A stretch of DNA of 64,000 bases, taken from assembly GCA_017640505.1 (NCBI GenBank), contig JAEPQO010000001.1, forward strand, positions 1,938,625-2,002,624, written 5' to 3'. The position numbers and the translations under genes were made by a program. The notes under the pieces are model-generated. The model saw only the letters and a list, made by a program, of their open reading frames with translations. It was not told where the DNA came from and ran no database searches. The stretch is from Rhodospirillales bacterium (GTDB lineage: Bacteria > Pseudomonadota > Alphaproteobacteria > Rhodospirillales > Casp-alpha2). Positions 43,971 through 52,585 of the stretch are shown here, piece by piece. The first letter of the stretch is position 1. Every line of letters starts with the position of its first letter.

Positions 43971-44604
43971 TCCGGCGTTTGCCTTCGAGGGCCGTACGGT
44001 CTGCCTCGGCAACGAACGTTTGTATGGCTGCAAAAGACCTCTCGATCCGCGGGACCACATACTCGACCACGCTTTGATCGATGCCGATCTGGCGATCGGC
44101 GAACAATTTGACCAAGAGCGCAATCAATAGCATGTCATCTGGGCCGGCGATCTCAACCGAGGGGGCTGCTCTGAGGCGCGATGCGAGGTCCGGGAGGGCA
44201 ATAGGCCATCTCGCCGCCGGTGAACGAGCCGTCAAAAGAAGCTTTCGGTCCGCGGCTTTCACCTGGTTGTAGATATGGAACAGAGCTTCTTCGGCGATGG
44301 TGTTTCCCATGGCCTTGTCGCAATCTTCGATGACGACGCCATTGCCCTCGGGAAGGACCGGCACCGCATCGCCTGCAAGTGCTTGCATCGGGAATTCGGT
44401 GGCGCCGGATTTTACCATGAACACCTTGACCAGATGTGTTTTTCCGGCACCGCGATCGCCACTCAAAACGAGTGCGGGACCGGGCCAGTCAGGATAGCGG
44501 TCGATCCAAGCCACGGCTTCGGCGTTTGAATCTGCGACAAGGAAGTCTTCTTCACCTAGCGCGGGCCGATGTTCCAGATCAAATGCAAGCTGCTTGGAAC
44601 TCAC
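43909..44604 (-). CDS. hda: DnaA-inactivating AAA+ protein Hda/HdaA
   Basis: Regulatory inactivation of DnaA: with the sliding clamp, it stimulates DnaA-ATP hydrolysis after initiation. The 231-residue protein has an N-terminal clamp-binding QLAFDLEHRP (residues 5-14), a Walker A motif in SGDRGAGKTHLVK, Walker B-like VIEDCDKA, and sensor-type RLRAAPSVEI. The lid follows with RIERSFAAIQTFVAEADR. Lacks a DnaA-like DNA-binding domain, as expected. It overlaps the AI-2E permease stop as ATGA and the GT4 gene at its 3' end. Confidence 0.92.
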   Translation of the reverse strand: MSSKQLAFDLEHRPALGEEDFLVADSNAEAVAWIDRYPDWPGPALVLSGDRGAGKTHLVKVFMVKSGATEFPMQALAGDAVPVLPEGNGVVIEDCDKAMGNTIAEEALFHIYNQVKAADRKLLLTARSPAARWPIALPDLASRLRAAPSVEIAGPDDMLLIALLVKLFADRQIGIDQSVVEYVVPRIERSFAAIQTFVAEADRTALEGKRRITVPLAREVLNQISASSSAS

Positions 44605-45683
44605 TTGCTCTCCTGCGTGTCATTGGCGTGGCCGTGGTAGAGCTCACTCTCCAAGTACTGTTCCAGGCCAAAGCGGACCAGCACCCCGGTGACGGCGGCG
44701 ACGGGCAGGGCGATAAGCACACCCGTCAGGCCGAATAGGGATCCGCCGGCCAGCATCGCAAAGATGATCCAGATCGGTGAAAGGCCGACACGCCCACCGA
44801 CCAGTTTCGGCGTCAGGAAGTAGCTTTCGAGGGTTTGCCCGGTGACGAATACGGCGGCAACGATCAGGATCGAAACCCAGTCCTGCTGGAATTGTGCAAT
44901 GGCCAGACCGACGCCGATGACGAAACTGACGGCAGCGCCGATGTATGGAATAACGGCAAGGGCACCGGCAGCAATGCCGATAAGCAGCCCGGCCTTAAGG
45001 CCGGTAAGGCTGAGACCGATGGCGTAAATGACCGCAAGAACAAGACAGACGCTGGCCTGGCCCCGAACGAACCCGGCGAGCGTTTCGTCAATACGGCGAA
45101 CCTGTTCGCGGATCGTATCTGCCGAGTCGCGCGGCAGCCACCCGTCGACCTTTTCGACGATGTCGTCCCAGTCACGCAACAAATAGAACGCGACCAACGG
45201 GGTGATTAGGATCAGCGACAGGAGATTGAGAACGGCGAGACCGCCGCTCCACACCTTTGCGATGAATTCGGAAAGCCACTTGAAGACCGTGCCGGCATAG
45301 TTGCCGGCGGCTTCCTTGAGATTGCTGACGGTTTCCGGCGTGAAATCCGTGCGAAGCTCCTGCATTAACGGCGCGATCAGCGCCTGGACCTGATCGACCA
45401 TGGCCGGGACCAGCTTTACGGCTGCGGCAATCTGCTTTTGCAGGGCGGGGAAGATAAGAACGACGATGCCGATCGCAGCCAGAAAGAAGCTCAGCAAAAT
45501 GACCGATGTTGCGACCGAACGGGACAGGCCCATGCGTTCCAGCCTGTCGGCAACGGGATCGAAGAAGTACGCGATGGTAATGCCGACAACAAAAGGCAGA
45601 AGCACATCGCTAAGCAGGTGCAAAACGAAACCGGCGCCGATCAGAATGGCGACCCAGATAATGATACGAAGTTCACGGCTCAC
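44601..45683 (-). CDS. AI-2E family transporter (PerM-like)
   Basis: A 360-residue inner-membrane protein with about eight helices, of the AI-2E exporter/PerM superfamily. ILIGAGFVLHLLSDVLLPFVVG at the N terminus, the DPVADRLERMGLSRSVATSVI segment, LSLILITPLVAFYLLRDWDDI, then GLSLTGLKAGLLIG and the C-terminal PKLVGGRVGLSPIWIIFAM with GLTGVLIALPVAAV. The start is GTG at 45683, 11 bp inside the phosphatidyltransferase gene. Function in alphaproteobacteria is unclear; its usual neighbour is hda, as here. Confidence 0.88.
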   Translation of the reverse strand: MSRELRIIIWVAILIGAGFVLHLLSDVLLPFVVGITIAYFFDPVADRLERMGLSRSVATSVILLSFFLAAIGIVVLIFPALQKQIAAAVKLVPAMVDQVQALIAPLMQELRTDFTPETVSNLKEAAGNYAGTVFKWLSEFIAKVWSGGLAVLNLLSLILITPLVAFYLLRDWDDIVEKVDGWLPRDSADTIREQVRRIDETLAGFVRGQASVCLVLAVIYAIGLSLTGLKAGLLIGIAAGALAVIPYIGAAVSFVIGVGLAIAQFQQDWVSILIVAAVFVTGQTLESYFLTPKLVGGRVGLSPIWIIFAMLAGGSLFGLTGVLIALPVAAVTGVLVRFGLEQYLESELYHGHANDTQESK

Positions 45684-46227
45684 GCTTGCTTACCTCGAAT
45701 GTCTTTGCGCGTATCGACCAGATGTACACGTAGGTCCCGCCGGAAACCAGCGTCGATACAAGAACGATGGTGCTCAGCATAGGGATCAAGGGTCCTGTGG
45801 GCGAGGCAAATACGTTCGGCAGCATTGCGGCCAGCACCAGAAGCAGTTGCAGAACCGTGTTTGCCTTGCTGATCAGGATAGGCTCCATTCGAAGGTCCCG
45901 GGTCAGCTTTTCGATTAATATAGCGCCGCCGACAATAAGGGCATCGCGCGATACCACCGGAATGACGATCCAAAGCGGCAATAAATCCATCGAGCCGAGG
46001 ACGACGTATGCCGAGACAAGCAAGGTTTTATCGGCAATGGGGTCGAGAAATTCACCCAATGTCGTCTGCAAATGGAATTGACGGGCGATGATCCCGTCAG
46101 CGGCATCGCTGAGAGCGGCAAGCAGAAAAAGCCAGAATGCCGCTTCGGTACTGCCGCGTACGAGCAGCCAGATGAACACAGGCACCGATAGGAGCCGGCC
46201 GAAGGTAATGATGTTGGCGATATTCAT
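45673..46227 (-). CDS. CDP-alcohol phosphatidyltransferase
   Basis: A 184-residue membrane enzyme of the CDP-alcohol phosphotransferase class, moving a phosphatidyl group from CDP-diacylglycerol to an alcohol (glycerol 3-phosphate in the PgsA branch). The catalytic signature is present in full: D41/D44-type residues in DAADGIIAR, then G...D...D in LGEFLDPIADK (about residues 39-67). About five hydrophobic helices. The N-terminal NIANIITFGRLLSVPVFIWLL is typical of PgsA-like proteins. The substrate alcohol is likely but not certain to be glycerol phosphate; a cardiolipin synthase of the same fold is an alternative. Confidence 0.87.
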   Translation of the reverse strand: MNIANIITFGRLLSVPVFIWLLVRGSTEAAFWLFLLAALSDAADGIIARQFHLQTTLGEFLDPIADKTLLVSAYVVLGSMDLLPLWIVIPVVSRDALIVGGAILIEKLTRDLRMEPILISKANTVLQLLLVLAAMLPNVFASPTGPLIPMLSTIVLVSTLVSGGTYVYIWSIRAKTFEVSKREP

Positions 46228-46248
46228 ACGCTGCCGATCAGCGTGGGG

Positions 46249-47385
46249 TCAGGTCTTGGGCGGTTGAAAAACGCCGATTGGCATAATGATCCATTCGCCG
46301 CTCTCGTGAAGCATGGAAAGGTTCGATTGCTCGAGCGCGGTGACCAGTTGATCCGGGCCACCGACAAAATGGATGTTCACACGGACCTGGTCACGCGACA
46401 TCAGAACGATTTCCGCCTGACGGATGATGCCGACCTTTGCGAGTTGATCACGGATCGTAAGCCAGTCCTTCAGCCCGGTGATCGGTACGGTGACGGCCAG
46501 AACGCCTGTGCCGGTCTCCGAAATAAGGTTGCGGCGTTTCCAGATATTCTCGATACGCCGGACGGTCGCTTCGGTCACCCGGTTGACCATCGTCTCCATG
46601 GGCTCGTTTTCCTGCTGTACATAAAACATCGTGCGCGATTCGACCGGAATGGGGTCGTTTGGCCGGGACAATGTCACTGTCATCATCTGCCGGCCCGTTG
46701 CCTGGTCGACAGTCAGGTTGTTGTGCGCGACGACGGAACTGACAGCGCCGTAGCGTTCCGCGATGACGCTGAGGCGGCCCGGGTCTCCGGCCATGGCTTC
46801 ACTGACACCGACGGTGGAGATATCCGAAAGATCGCCAATGGGCACGACCAACGGGACCAGGCCGACCGGCTGATCACGTGTGCTCCAGGCCTGGCGCCAG
46901 GGATTCGGCTCATCCCATAGGACAAGGCTGGCGCCCACTTCGTATACCGGCAGGACCACCATGGGTTTCGACGGGGTTTCCGCGAACGGCACGTTGTAAG
47001 ACCGCAACAGGCCGCGAATTTCGTCCGGTTTAAACCGGTAGTTCAGCCGCGCGATATAGCGCACGCTCGATGCCTTTTCCCGGGCAACCGAGAAGTCCCT
47101 TACGTAGGGCGCAATTTCAGCATTGCTGAATTCGGGAATGCGCTCTTGGTCCTGTGTCAGCGTCAGCCGTGAAATCAGCGCATAAAATGCGCGGCGTTCC
47201 GCCTGTGCAAGCGCGTCTTGGCGGGCCTTGGCGGCGGTTTCCGCTTTGACGTCGACACCGATGTTCTTGACCTCGAATACGTCTGCCGATGCGGATTGCG
47301 CTGGCCAGCAGGCAAGCACAGCGATAAACAGCGGCGCTAGCAATTGCGCGACGGGTGCGGAAGTAGACCGGGAACGAGGCGACAT
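46249..47385 (-). CDS. DUF2066 domain-containing exported protein
   Basis: A 378-residue protein with an N-terminal signal peptide (residues 9-34, cleavage near ASA/D) and the DUF2066 domain in the mature part (ALAQAERRAFYALISRL near residue 58-74, VRYIARLNYRFKPDEIRGLL near 108-127, AWSTRD region). DUF2066 proteins are periplasmic and conserved in proteobacteria; function is unknown. It opens the DUF2066-phosphatidyltransferase-permease-hda run. The start ATG is divergent from purM with a 106-bp gap that contains a hairpin. Confidence 0.85.
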   Translation of the reverse strand: MSPRSRSTSAPVAQLLAPLFIAVLACWPAQSASADVFEVKNIGVDVKAETAAKARQDALAQAERRAFYALISRLTLTQDQERIPEFSNAEIAPYVRDFSVAREKASSVRYIARLNYRFKPDEIRGLLRSYNVPFAETPSKPMVVLPVYEVGASLVLWDEPNPWRQAWSTRDQPVGLVPLVVPIGDLSDISTVGVSEAMAGDPGRLSVIAERYGAVSSVVAHNNLTVDQATGRQMMTVTLSRPNDPIPVESRTMFYVQQENEPMETMVNRVTEATVRRIENIWKRRNLISETGTGVLAVTVPITGLKDWLTIRDQLAKVGIIRQAEIVLMSRDQVRVNIHFVGGPDQLVTALEQSNLSMLHESGEWIIMPIGVFQPPKT

Positions 47386-47422
47386 GAGGCTTAACTTTCC
47401 AAACGAGGTGGTCGCGCTTCAC

Positions 47423-47450
47423 CCCCTGTTATGCCTTGTTGGCACAGGGG
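47423..47450. promoter_or_regulatory. Hairpin in the divergent DUF2066/purM region
   Basis: CCCCTGT at 47423-47429 pairs with ACAGGGG at 47444-47450, with an inner GCC/GGC pairing. It lies 41 bp upstream of the proposed purM start and 37 bp upstream of the DUF2066 start. It could be a leader element for purM or a regulator site. It matches no riboswitch that I recognise. Confidence 0.4.
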
Positions 47451-47478
47451 ACGGCGCGTAATTTAGCACACTAACGCC

Positions 47479-47494
47479 AAGGAGAAAGACCATT
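47479..47494 (+). promoter_or_regulatory. purM ribosome-binding site and AUU initiation codon
   Basis: AAGGAG at 47479-47484 lies 7 bases before ATT at 47492. The in-frame region from the upstream TAA (47459) to 47585 has no ATG, GTG or TTG, yet the sequence from 47540 encodes the conserved PurM N terminus [16 protein letters not shown] followed by ACCAAG is one base from ATGACCAAG. Confidence 0.8.
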
Positions 47495-48589
47495 ACCAAG
47501 CCGACTGACAACACCAACGGCGAAATATCCAGTGCGCTCAGCTACAAGGACGCTGGCGTCGACATCGACGCGGGCAACGAGCTGGTGCGTCGTATCGGTC
47601 CCATAGCTGCAAAAACCATGCGCTCAGGGGTAGTTGCCGATTTAGGCGGTTTTGGGGCACTTTTCGACGTGGCCAACGCGGGGTACAAGGATCCGCTGCT
47701 GGTGGCCGGTACGGATGGTGTCGGGACCAAGCTGATGCTGGCGATCGAAAGCGGGATTCACCACACGGTGGGAATCGACCTTGTCGCAATGTGTGCAAAC
47801 GATCTGGTGGTGCAGGGGGCCGAGCCTCTGTTCTTTCTCGATTATTTCGCGTCGGGGAAGCTGGATGTCGGTGTGGCCGAGGATGTCATCAAGGGCATTG
47901 CCGCGGGGTGCACGCAGGCCGGTGCGGCGCTGATCGGCGGCGAAACCGCCGAAATGCCCGGCATGTACGACGACGGGCATTATGACCTGGCCGGTTTCTG
48001 TGTCGGCGCCGTGGAGCGCGCCGACGTGCTGCCGAGATCGGACATTGCCGTCGGCGACGTCGTGCTGGGCCTGAGCTCAAGCGGCGTTCATTCGAACGGA
48101 TTTTCGCTGGTCCGCAAGATCGTCGCGCGGGCAGGATTGAATTGGAGTGACCCGTCGCCGTTCGTCGAAGGCAAAACGGTCGCCGAATCGTTTTTGACGC
48201 CCACCCGAATGTATGTGAAGCCATGCCTCGCCGCGATAAATGCGGGCGGCGTCAAGGCGCTCGCGCATATCACCGGTGGCGGATTGCTGGAAAACCTGCC
48301 TCGCGTCCTGCCAACGGGGATGGGTGCGGAACTCGATGCGTCCTGCTGGCCCGGTCTGCCGGCTTTCGCTTGGCTCAAGGAAACCGGCAACGTCGATACG
48401 CATGAGATGTTCCGGGCTTTCAATGCAGGTATCGGCATGGTGGTCGTTTGCGAGTCGGGTAAGGTGGACGGGGTCGCCGCCGCGTTGACCGATGCAGGCG
48501 AGAGCGTGCACAGGATCGGTCATATCTCTATGCAATCCGGGGAAGAACCCGTCCAAATCTCGAATGGCGAGGCCTTATGGCGCGGATGA
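47492..48589 (+). CDS. purM: Phosphoribosylformylglycinamidine cyclo-ligase (AIR synthetase)
   Basis: Closes the imidazole ring in purine biosynthesis, using ATP. With an AUU start at 47492 the protein is 365 aa, and its N terminus carries [13 protein letters not shown], a strictly conserved motif. Other signatures are [48 protein letters not shown] and [11 protein letters not shown]. If the next in-frame GTG (47585) were used, the conserved motif would be lost, so initiation must be upstream. purN overlaps the end by 13 bp, giving a purMN operon. Confidence 0.93.
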   Translation: MTKPTDNTNGEISSALSYKDAGVDIDAGNELVRRIGPIAAKTMRSGVVADLGGFGALFDVANAGYKDPLLVAGTDGVGTKLMLAIESGIHHTVGIDLVAMCANDLVVQGAEPLFFLDYFASGKLDVGVAEDVIKGIAAGCTQAGAALIGGETAEMPGMYDDGHYDLAGFCVGAVERADVLPRSDIAVGDVVLGLSSSGVHSNGFSLVRKIVARAGLNWSDPSPFVEGKTVAESFLTPTRMYVKPCLAAINAGGVKALAHITGGGLLENLPRVLPTGMGAELDASCWPGLPAFAWLKETGNVDTHEMFRAFNAGIGMVVVCESGKVDGVAAALTDAGESVHRIGHISMQSGEEPVQISNGEALWRG

Positions 48590-49227
48590 AGATCGCTGTT
48601 TTGGTCTCCGGCCGCGGGTCGAACATGCAGGCCATACTGGATGCCAGCCAGGACGCGTCGTATCCCGCCGAGATCGGCGTGGTCGTTTCCAATATCGCGG
48701 GCGCGCCGGCCCTTCAAAAGGCCTCTGACGCGGGCGTGAAAACCGTCACCGTGCCGCATAAGGAATACCCGGACCGGGAGAGCTTCGACCGGCGTGTCAC
48801 GGAAGAGATCGAGGCGGCAGGGTGCGAACTCGTGGTTCTGGCCGGGTTCATGCGCCTGCTCAGCGAAGAATTCTGTGAGCATTGGCGGGACCGTTTGATC
48901 AACATCCATCCGTCATTGCTGCCGTCGTTCAAGGGGCTGGACGTTCATGAGCGCATGATTACGGCAGGCGTCCGTTTTGGTGGCTGCACCGTGCATTACG
49001 TCCGTCACGAAATGGACACCGGTCCCATCATCGTGCAGGCAGCAGTACCGGTGCATCCCGGCGATGATTCCAAGAAACTTGCGGCACGCATCCTGGAACA
49101 GGAGCACGTGATTTATCCACTTGCCGTGAAGTGGATTGCCGAGGGACGCGTCCGAATTTCGGGTGAGGTCGTGAAGGTTAGCGGCGCAAAGGCGCCGGAC
49201 GGCGCTTTGGTCAACTACCTGGAATAG
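48577..49227 (+). CDS. purN: Phosphoribosylglycinamide formyltransferase
   Basis: Transfers a formyl group from 10-formyl-THF to GAR, the third step of purine biosynthesis. The 216-residue protein has [16 protein letters not shown] (phosphate loop), LAGFMRLLS, and the catalytic region [13 protein letters not shown] with the key Asn-His-Ser pattern. [11 protein letters not shown] completes the active site. Its start overlaps the purM end by 13 bp. A strong terminator follows within 6 bp of the stop. Confidence 0.96.
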   Translation: MARMKIAVLVSGRGSNMQAILDASQDASYPAEIGVVVSNIAGAPALQKASDAGVKTVTVPHKEYPDRESFDRRVTEEIEAAGCELVVLAGFMRLLSEEFCEHWRDRLINIHPSLLPSFKGLDVHERMITAGVRFGGCTVHYVRHEMDTGPIIVQAAVPVHPGDDSKKLAARILEQEHVIYPLAVKWIAEGRVRISGEVVKVSGAKAPDGALVNYLE

Positions 49228-49233
49228 GCAAAG

Positions 49234-49263
49234 AAAAACCCCCGTCCGGAGACGGGGGTTTTT
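49234..49263. terminator. Strong bidirectional intrinsic terminator
   Basis: AAAAACCCCCGTC at 49234-49246 pairs perfectly with GACGGGGGTTTTT at 49251-49263 around a CGGA tetraloop. The A-tract on one side and T-tract on the other make it work in both directions, ending purMN mRNA and the convergent ndk mRNA. Confidence 0.95.
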
Positions 49264-49284
49264 ATAACCGTGATCGGCCTGAAA

Positions 49285-49707
49285 TTAGCCGACGATTTCG
49301 GTCTGCGCGAAGAAGAACGCGATTTCGATGGCCGCGTTTTCCGGCGAATCCGATCCGTGAACCGAGTTCGCTTCGACGTTTTCGGCGAAATCCTTGCGGA
49401 TCGTACCTTCGTCGGCGTTGGCCGGGTTCGTCGCACCCATGATCTTGCGGTTCTGGGCGATGGCGTCTTCGCCTTCGAGCACCTGAACGACAACCGGGCC
49501 GGACGTCATGAAGTTGCAAAGATCGCCGAAGAACGAGCGTTCTTTGTGAACCGCATAGAAACCTTCGGCCTGCGCCGGGGTCAATTGAATGCGCTTTTGC
49601 GCGACGATGCGAAGCCCGTTCTCTTCGAAGCGGGCATTGATTTTGCCCGTCAGGTTACGACGCGTCGCGTCTGGTTTGATGATCGAGAGGGTCCGTTCTA
49701 CGGCCAT
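49285..49707 (-). CDS. ndk: Nucleoside diphosphate kinase
   Basis: Transfers the gamma phosphate of ATP to nucleoside diphosphates through a phosphohistidine. The 140-residue protein carries [29 protein letters not shown], and the active-site [10 protein letters not shown] with catalytic H117. Length and motifs are normal. It is monocistronic: a terminator follows and a divergent gene lies 174 bp away. A hairpin at 49754-49770 is in the probable upstream region. Confidence 0.97.
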   Translation of the reverse strand: MAVERTLSIIKPDATRRNLTGKINARFEENGLRIVAQKRIQLTPAQAEGFYAVHKERSFFGDLCNFMTSGPVVVQVLEGEDAIAQNRKIMGATNPANADEGTIRKDFAENVEANSVHGSDSPENAAIEIAFFFAQTEIVG

Positions 49708-49753
49708 GTCTCGCTCCTAGTCTGTTGCAGTTAAAGGTAAAAACCAATCTCAG

Positions 49754-49770
49754 GCCGGATTTGATCCGGC
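49754..49770. promoter_or_regulatory. Short palindrome upstream of ndk
   Basis: GCCGGAT at 49754-49760 and ATCCGGC at 49764-49770 form a 7-bp stem with a 3-base spacer, 47 bp upstream of the ndk start on the minus strand. The surrounding 174-bp gap (49708-49881) contains no gene and no tRNA. It could be an operator or a leader hairpin. Confidence 0.35.
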
Positions 49771-49881
49771 TACATAAAAAGAAAGCCCCTCAAGCAGGAG
49801 CGGGCGGGTTATAACGGTCTCCCGACGGGGAGGCAACCCCATAAAAATGAAACCATCAACAGCTCAAAAACGAGGCAATTT

Positions 49882-50196
49882 ATGATTATCGATCACCGCA
49901 CCTACACCATCGCACACGGCCGGAACAAGGAATACTTGGCGCTTTTCGAGGCCGAGGGTCTGCCCGTGCAGATGGAGCATCTGGGCAATCTGATCGGTTA
50001 TTTTACGACCGCGGTCGGTCCGGTGAACGAGGTCGTGCATCTTTGGGGCTATGAAAGCCTGGCCGACATGGAGCAACGCAGAAAAGCCCGCGACGCGGAT
50101 CCCCGGTGGGGCGAATACAAGCGCAAGTCGGCCGGCATGCTCGTCGATCAGCGGAACAAGATTCTCGCGCCGGCCAGCTTCTCCCCGCTCAAATAG
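49882..50196 (+). CDS. NIPSNAP family protein
   Basis: A 104-residue member of the NIPSNAP family, a dimeric alpha/beta-barrel fold. The opening MIIDHRTYTIAHGRNKEYLALFE, the middle LIGYFTTAVGPVNEVVHLWGYESLADMEQRR and the end ILAPASFSPLK match the family closely. GAGG lies 6 bp before the ATG. Bacterial members often sit in catabolic clusters; here the gene converges on the ThDP enzyme gene with a 3-bp gap. Catalytic role unknown. Confidence 0.88.
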   Translation: MIIDHRTYTIAHGRNKEYLALFEAEGLPVQMEHLGNLIGYFTTAVGPVNEVVHLWGYESLADMEQRRKARDADPRWGEYKRKSAGMLVDQRNKILAPASFSPLK

Positions 50197-50199
50197 CTG

Positions 50200-51765
50200 T
50201 TACCCGCGCAATCGCGTCATGTCATCGCCGTAACCGGCCGGGTCGATTCGGACATCGATGAGTTTCGGACCGCGCACGGCGAGTGCATGTTTCAATTCGT
50301 CCGGTCCATGCGCACGCGCGGTTACCCATCCGTACGATTCGCCAATTGCGGCAAAATCCTGTGCCGGGTAACGGACGCCCAGGCTCGGGCGTTGCTGGCG
50401 CTGCTGCTTAATGTCGATGAGAGACAGTGCGCTGTCGTTCATGACGATCACGGTAATGTCGAGGCCAAGTTCCTTTGCCGTTGCCAGTTCCCCGACGCAC
50501 ATGGAAATCCCACCGTCGCCCGTCACGGCGATAACCGGTGTCGCCGGATCGGCAAGTGACGAGGCGATTGCCGCCGGCAGGGCGTAGCCCATGGTCGACA
50601 GCCCGTTCGACTTGAGAATGCCAAACGGCTTTATCGCCGGCCATTTGCCGATGGTCGAGAACATGTGTGCTCCGGCATCGACACAGACACGCGTTCCGTG
50701 TTCGAGCGTCGCGGCCAGGGTATCAATGGCGGCAGCGGTCGTGAACGCGCTGCTCTCGGGCGTGTAGATCCGATCCACGATCGCGCACAGGTCTTTCAGT
50801 CCCGATGCCGCCCAACCACTGTCGGCGGTGCTGTCCCGCAACTGACCCAGGATGTCAGCCAGCGGTCCGGTCAGTTCGAGTTCGAATTGAACGCGGGGGT
50901 TGGCGGGTGAACCTTCGCCGACCTGCAGAAACGGCGGGAAGTCGCCCGGCCATTTTCCGGGAATGAACTCGATGGGATCGAACCCGACGCCGATGATCAG
51001 ATCGGCCTGGGCAAGGATCGGCATTTCGCCTGTGGCCCCGGTGATGGTGCCGACAAAACCGGCGCCGTTGGCTGGGTATACGCCCCCTGCCTTGTAAGTC
51101 GTCATCACGGCGGCCCCAAGGGCGTCCGCAAATGACCGCACGGTTTCGCCATGTTGTCGGGCCTCAAGTCCGACTATGACGAAAGGGCGTTCGCTGGCGG
51201 CGATCATGGCCTTGGCTTTGTCCAAGTCTTCTTTTGCGGGCATGCCGGCTGCATCGGATGGAGTGGGCAAAAATGCCGTGGCGTCGGTCATCGCATCGCC
51301 GGCCGTCAGTTCGACCATTACGGGGCCTTCCGGCGCGGTTGTCGAAGTCGTGAGCAACCTGTCCAGCACGCTGGCGCCGTCATCGGGCCAAAGACGTGCC
51401 GTGCCGCGCGTGATTGGCGCGAACAGTGCCTGCTGATCGAAGTGCTGGTGCATGGTCGAGGCGGGGCCGTCGACGAATAGCACCATCGGCGAGCGTTCGA
51501 GCGACGCATAGGCAAGGCCGTTGGTCGCGCTGGAGGCACCGGGACCGACGCCGACCAACACGGCGCCGGGGGCGCCCGTCAGTTCACCGGTGACGGCGGC
51601 CATGATGGTGCCGGCGGCCTCGGTCCGGGTGAGGGTAAACGGAATGTCCGCTTTCGCGGCGGCGTCAATGATGTCGAGGCTGGATCCGCCGCCTGGAATG
51701 CCGAAAATCCGGGATACGCCGTGCGCGTGCAGGACGTGCGCAATTTCGTCTGCCAGTGTTGCCAT
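50200..51765 (-). CDS. Thiamine diphosphate-dependent enzyme (acetolactate-synthase-like fold)
   Basis: A 521-residue ThDP enzyme with three domains: pyrimidine-binding N-terminal (with the catalytic Glu in TLTRTEAAGTI near residue 45-55), middle DHS-like (GLEARQHGETVRSFADALG), and C-terminal ThDP/Mg domain with GDGGISMCVGELATAKE...VIVMNDSALSLI. GDGG...N matches the family motif. Its relatives include acetolactate synthase, benzoylformate decarboxylase and 2-oxoacid decarboxylases; substrate cannot be deduced. Its start overlaps the RraA gene as TGATG, suggesting a shared pathway. Confidence 0.88.
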   Translation of the reverse strand: MATLADEIAHVLHAHGVSRIFGIPGGGSSLDIIDAAAKADIPFTLTRTEAAGTIMAAVTGELTGAPGAVLVGVGPGASSATNGLAYASLERSPMVLFVDGPASTMHQHFDQQALFAPITRGTARLWPDDGASVLDRLLTTSTTAPEGPVMVELTAGDAMTDATAFLPTPSDAAGMPAKEDLDKAKAMIAASERPFVIVGLEARQHGETVRSFADALGAAVMTTYKAGGVYPANGAGFVGTITGATGEMPILAQADLIIGVGFDPIEFIPGKWPGDFPPFLQVGEGSPANPRVQFELELTGPLADILGQLRDSTADSGWAASGLKDLCAIVDRIYTPESSAFTTAAAIDTLAATLEHGTRVCVDAGAHMFSTIGKWPAIKPFGILKSNGLSTMGYALPAAIASSLADPATPVIAVTGDGGISMCVGELATAKELGLDITVIVMNDSALSLIDIKQQRQQRPSLGVRYPAQDFAAIGESYGWVTARAHGPDELKHALAVRGPKLIDVRIDPAGYGDDMTRLRG

Positions 51766-52421
51766 CAGATGTTCCCGAACTTCTTCATGGCGTCGGAAAA
51801 CCTCATCCCGCCGCGAATTGCCTCGGCGGCTTTTTCGTCTTCGCGGGTGAACGTTTCGGCGAGTTCGATGACATCACTGACGGCTTTCGCCGGGATCGCG
51901 AGGATCCCTGTGTCGTCGGCAACGACCCAGTCACCGTTGCTGACGGTGACGTCATCGATGACGACGGTGGAGCCGATATCGGCCACGCGCAGGCGGCAGC
52001 GTCCCGTTGTCGGGATAAGATGCCGGGAAAAGACGGAAAAACCGGCGTCGACCGTTTCGTCCGCATCCCTGGCGCCGCCGTCGATTGCAATGCCCACCAC
52101 GCCCTTCACGGCTGCGGCAAGCGACGCCATGCCGCCCCATGTGGAATAGGGGACGCCGTTGGCCGCCACGGCGATCACGTCGCCAGCGCTCGCGGCGTCG
52201 ATCATCGCGCCGACGCGGAAATCCTCGGATGAAAACGTACCGAACGGACCGCTTTCTTCGAGGACGGTTACTGCCGGGCCGGCAAATTTCATCCCCGGCG
52301 CGAGCGGTTTCAGATTGACCATCGTGCAGTTCATGCAGCCGACACGGTCGAGCGCATTCGCGATCGTCGAGGTCGCGAGCGCCCCGAGCTTCGATGCGAG
52401 CTCCGATTTTTGTTGTTCCAT
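51765..52421 (-). CDS. RraA-like protein (4-hydroxy-4-methyl-2-oxoglutarate/oxaloacetate aldolase family)
   Basis: A 218-residue protein of the RraA/HMG aldolase family. The ATG at 52421 follows GGGGAAG; a GTG 12 bp upstream is less likely. Family signatures are STIANALDRVG near residue 17-27, DVIAVAANGVPYSTWGGMAS (metal/pyruvate region), GIAIDGGARDADE, and the DTGILAIP end. Known relatives are divalent-metal-dependent aldolases or decarboxylases acting on oxoacids; some act as RNase E regulators. Coupled to the ThDP gene, which could use its product. Confidence 0.86.
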   Translation of the reverse strand: MEQQKSELASKLGALATSTIANALDRVGCMNCTMVNLKPLAPGMKFAGPAVTVLEESGPFGTFSSEDFRVGAMIDAASAGDVIAVAANGVPYSTWGGMASLAAAVKGVVGIAIDGGARDADETVDAGFSVFSRHLIPTTGRCRLRVADIGSTVVIDDVTVSNGDWVVADDTGILAIPAKAVSDVIELAETFTREDEKAAEAIRGGMRFSDAMKKFGNI

Positions 52422-52585
52422 TTGCTTCCCCACTTTTTGATTGCATGAATACTAGCTGTCCGCCGGGCGGCGGCAAGGGGCGACATTCGCATTTCGGCGT
52501 GAAGCGTGTGGGACCCTTCCATGCATACAAAACATGGCGGGCCGGCGCACTCTGAGGTTAGGCTCTCGGTAAATAAGGGGGGCGT

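Noticed and set aside
49771-49850. A GC-rich stretch upstream of the NIPSNAP gene that could be mistaken for a tRNA or small RNA
   Set aside because: No acceptor-stem or T-loop consensus and no anticodon hairpin were seen; only a weak palindrome nearby.
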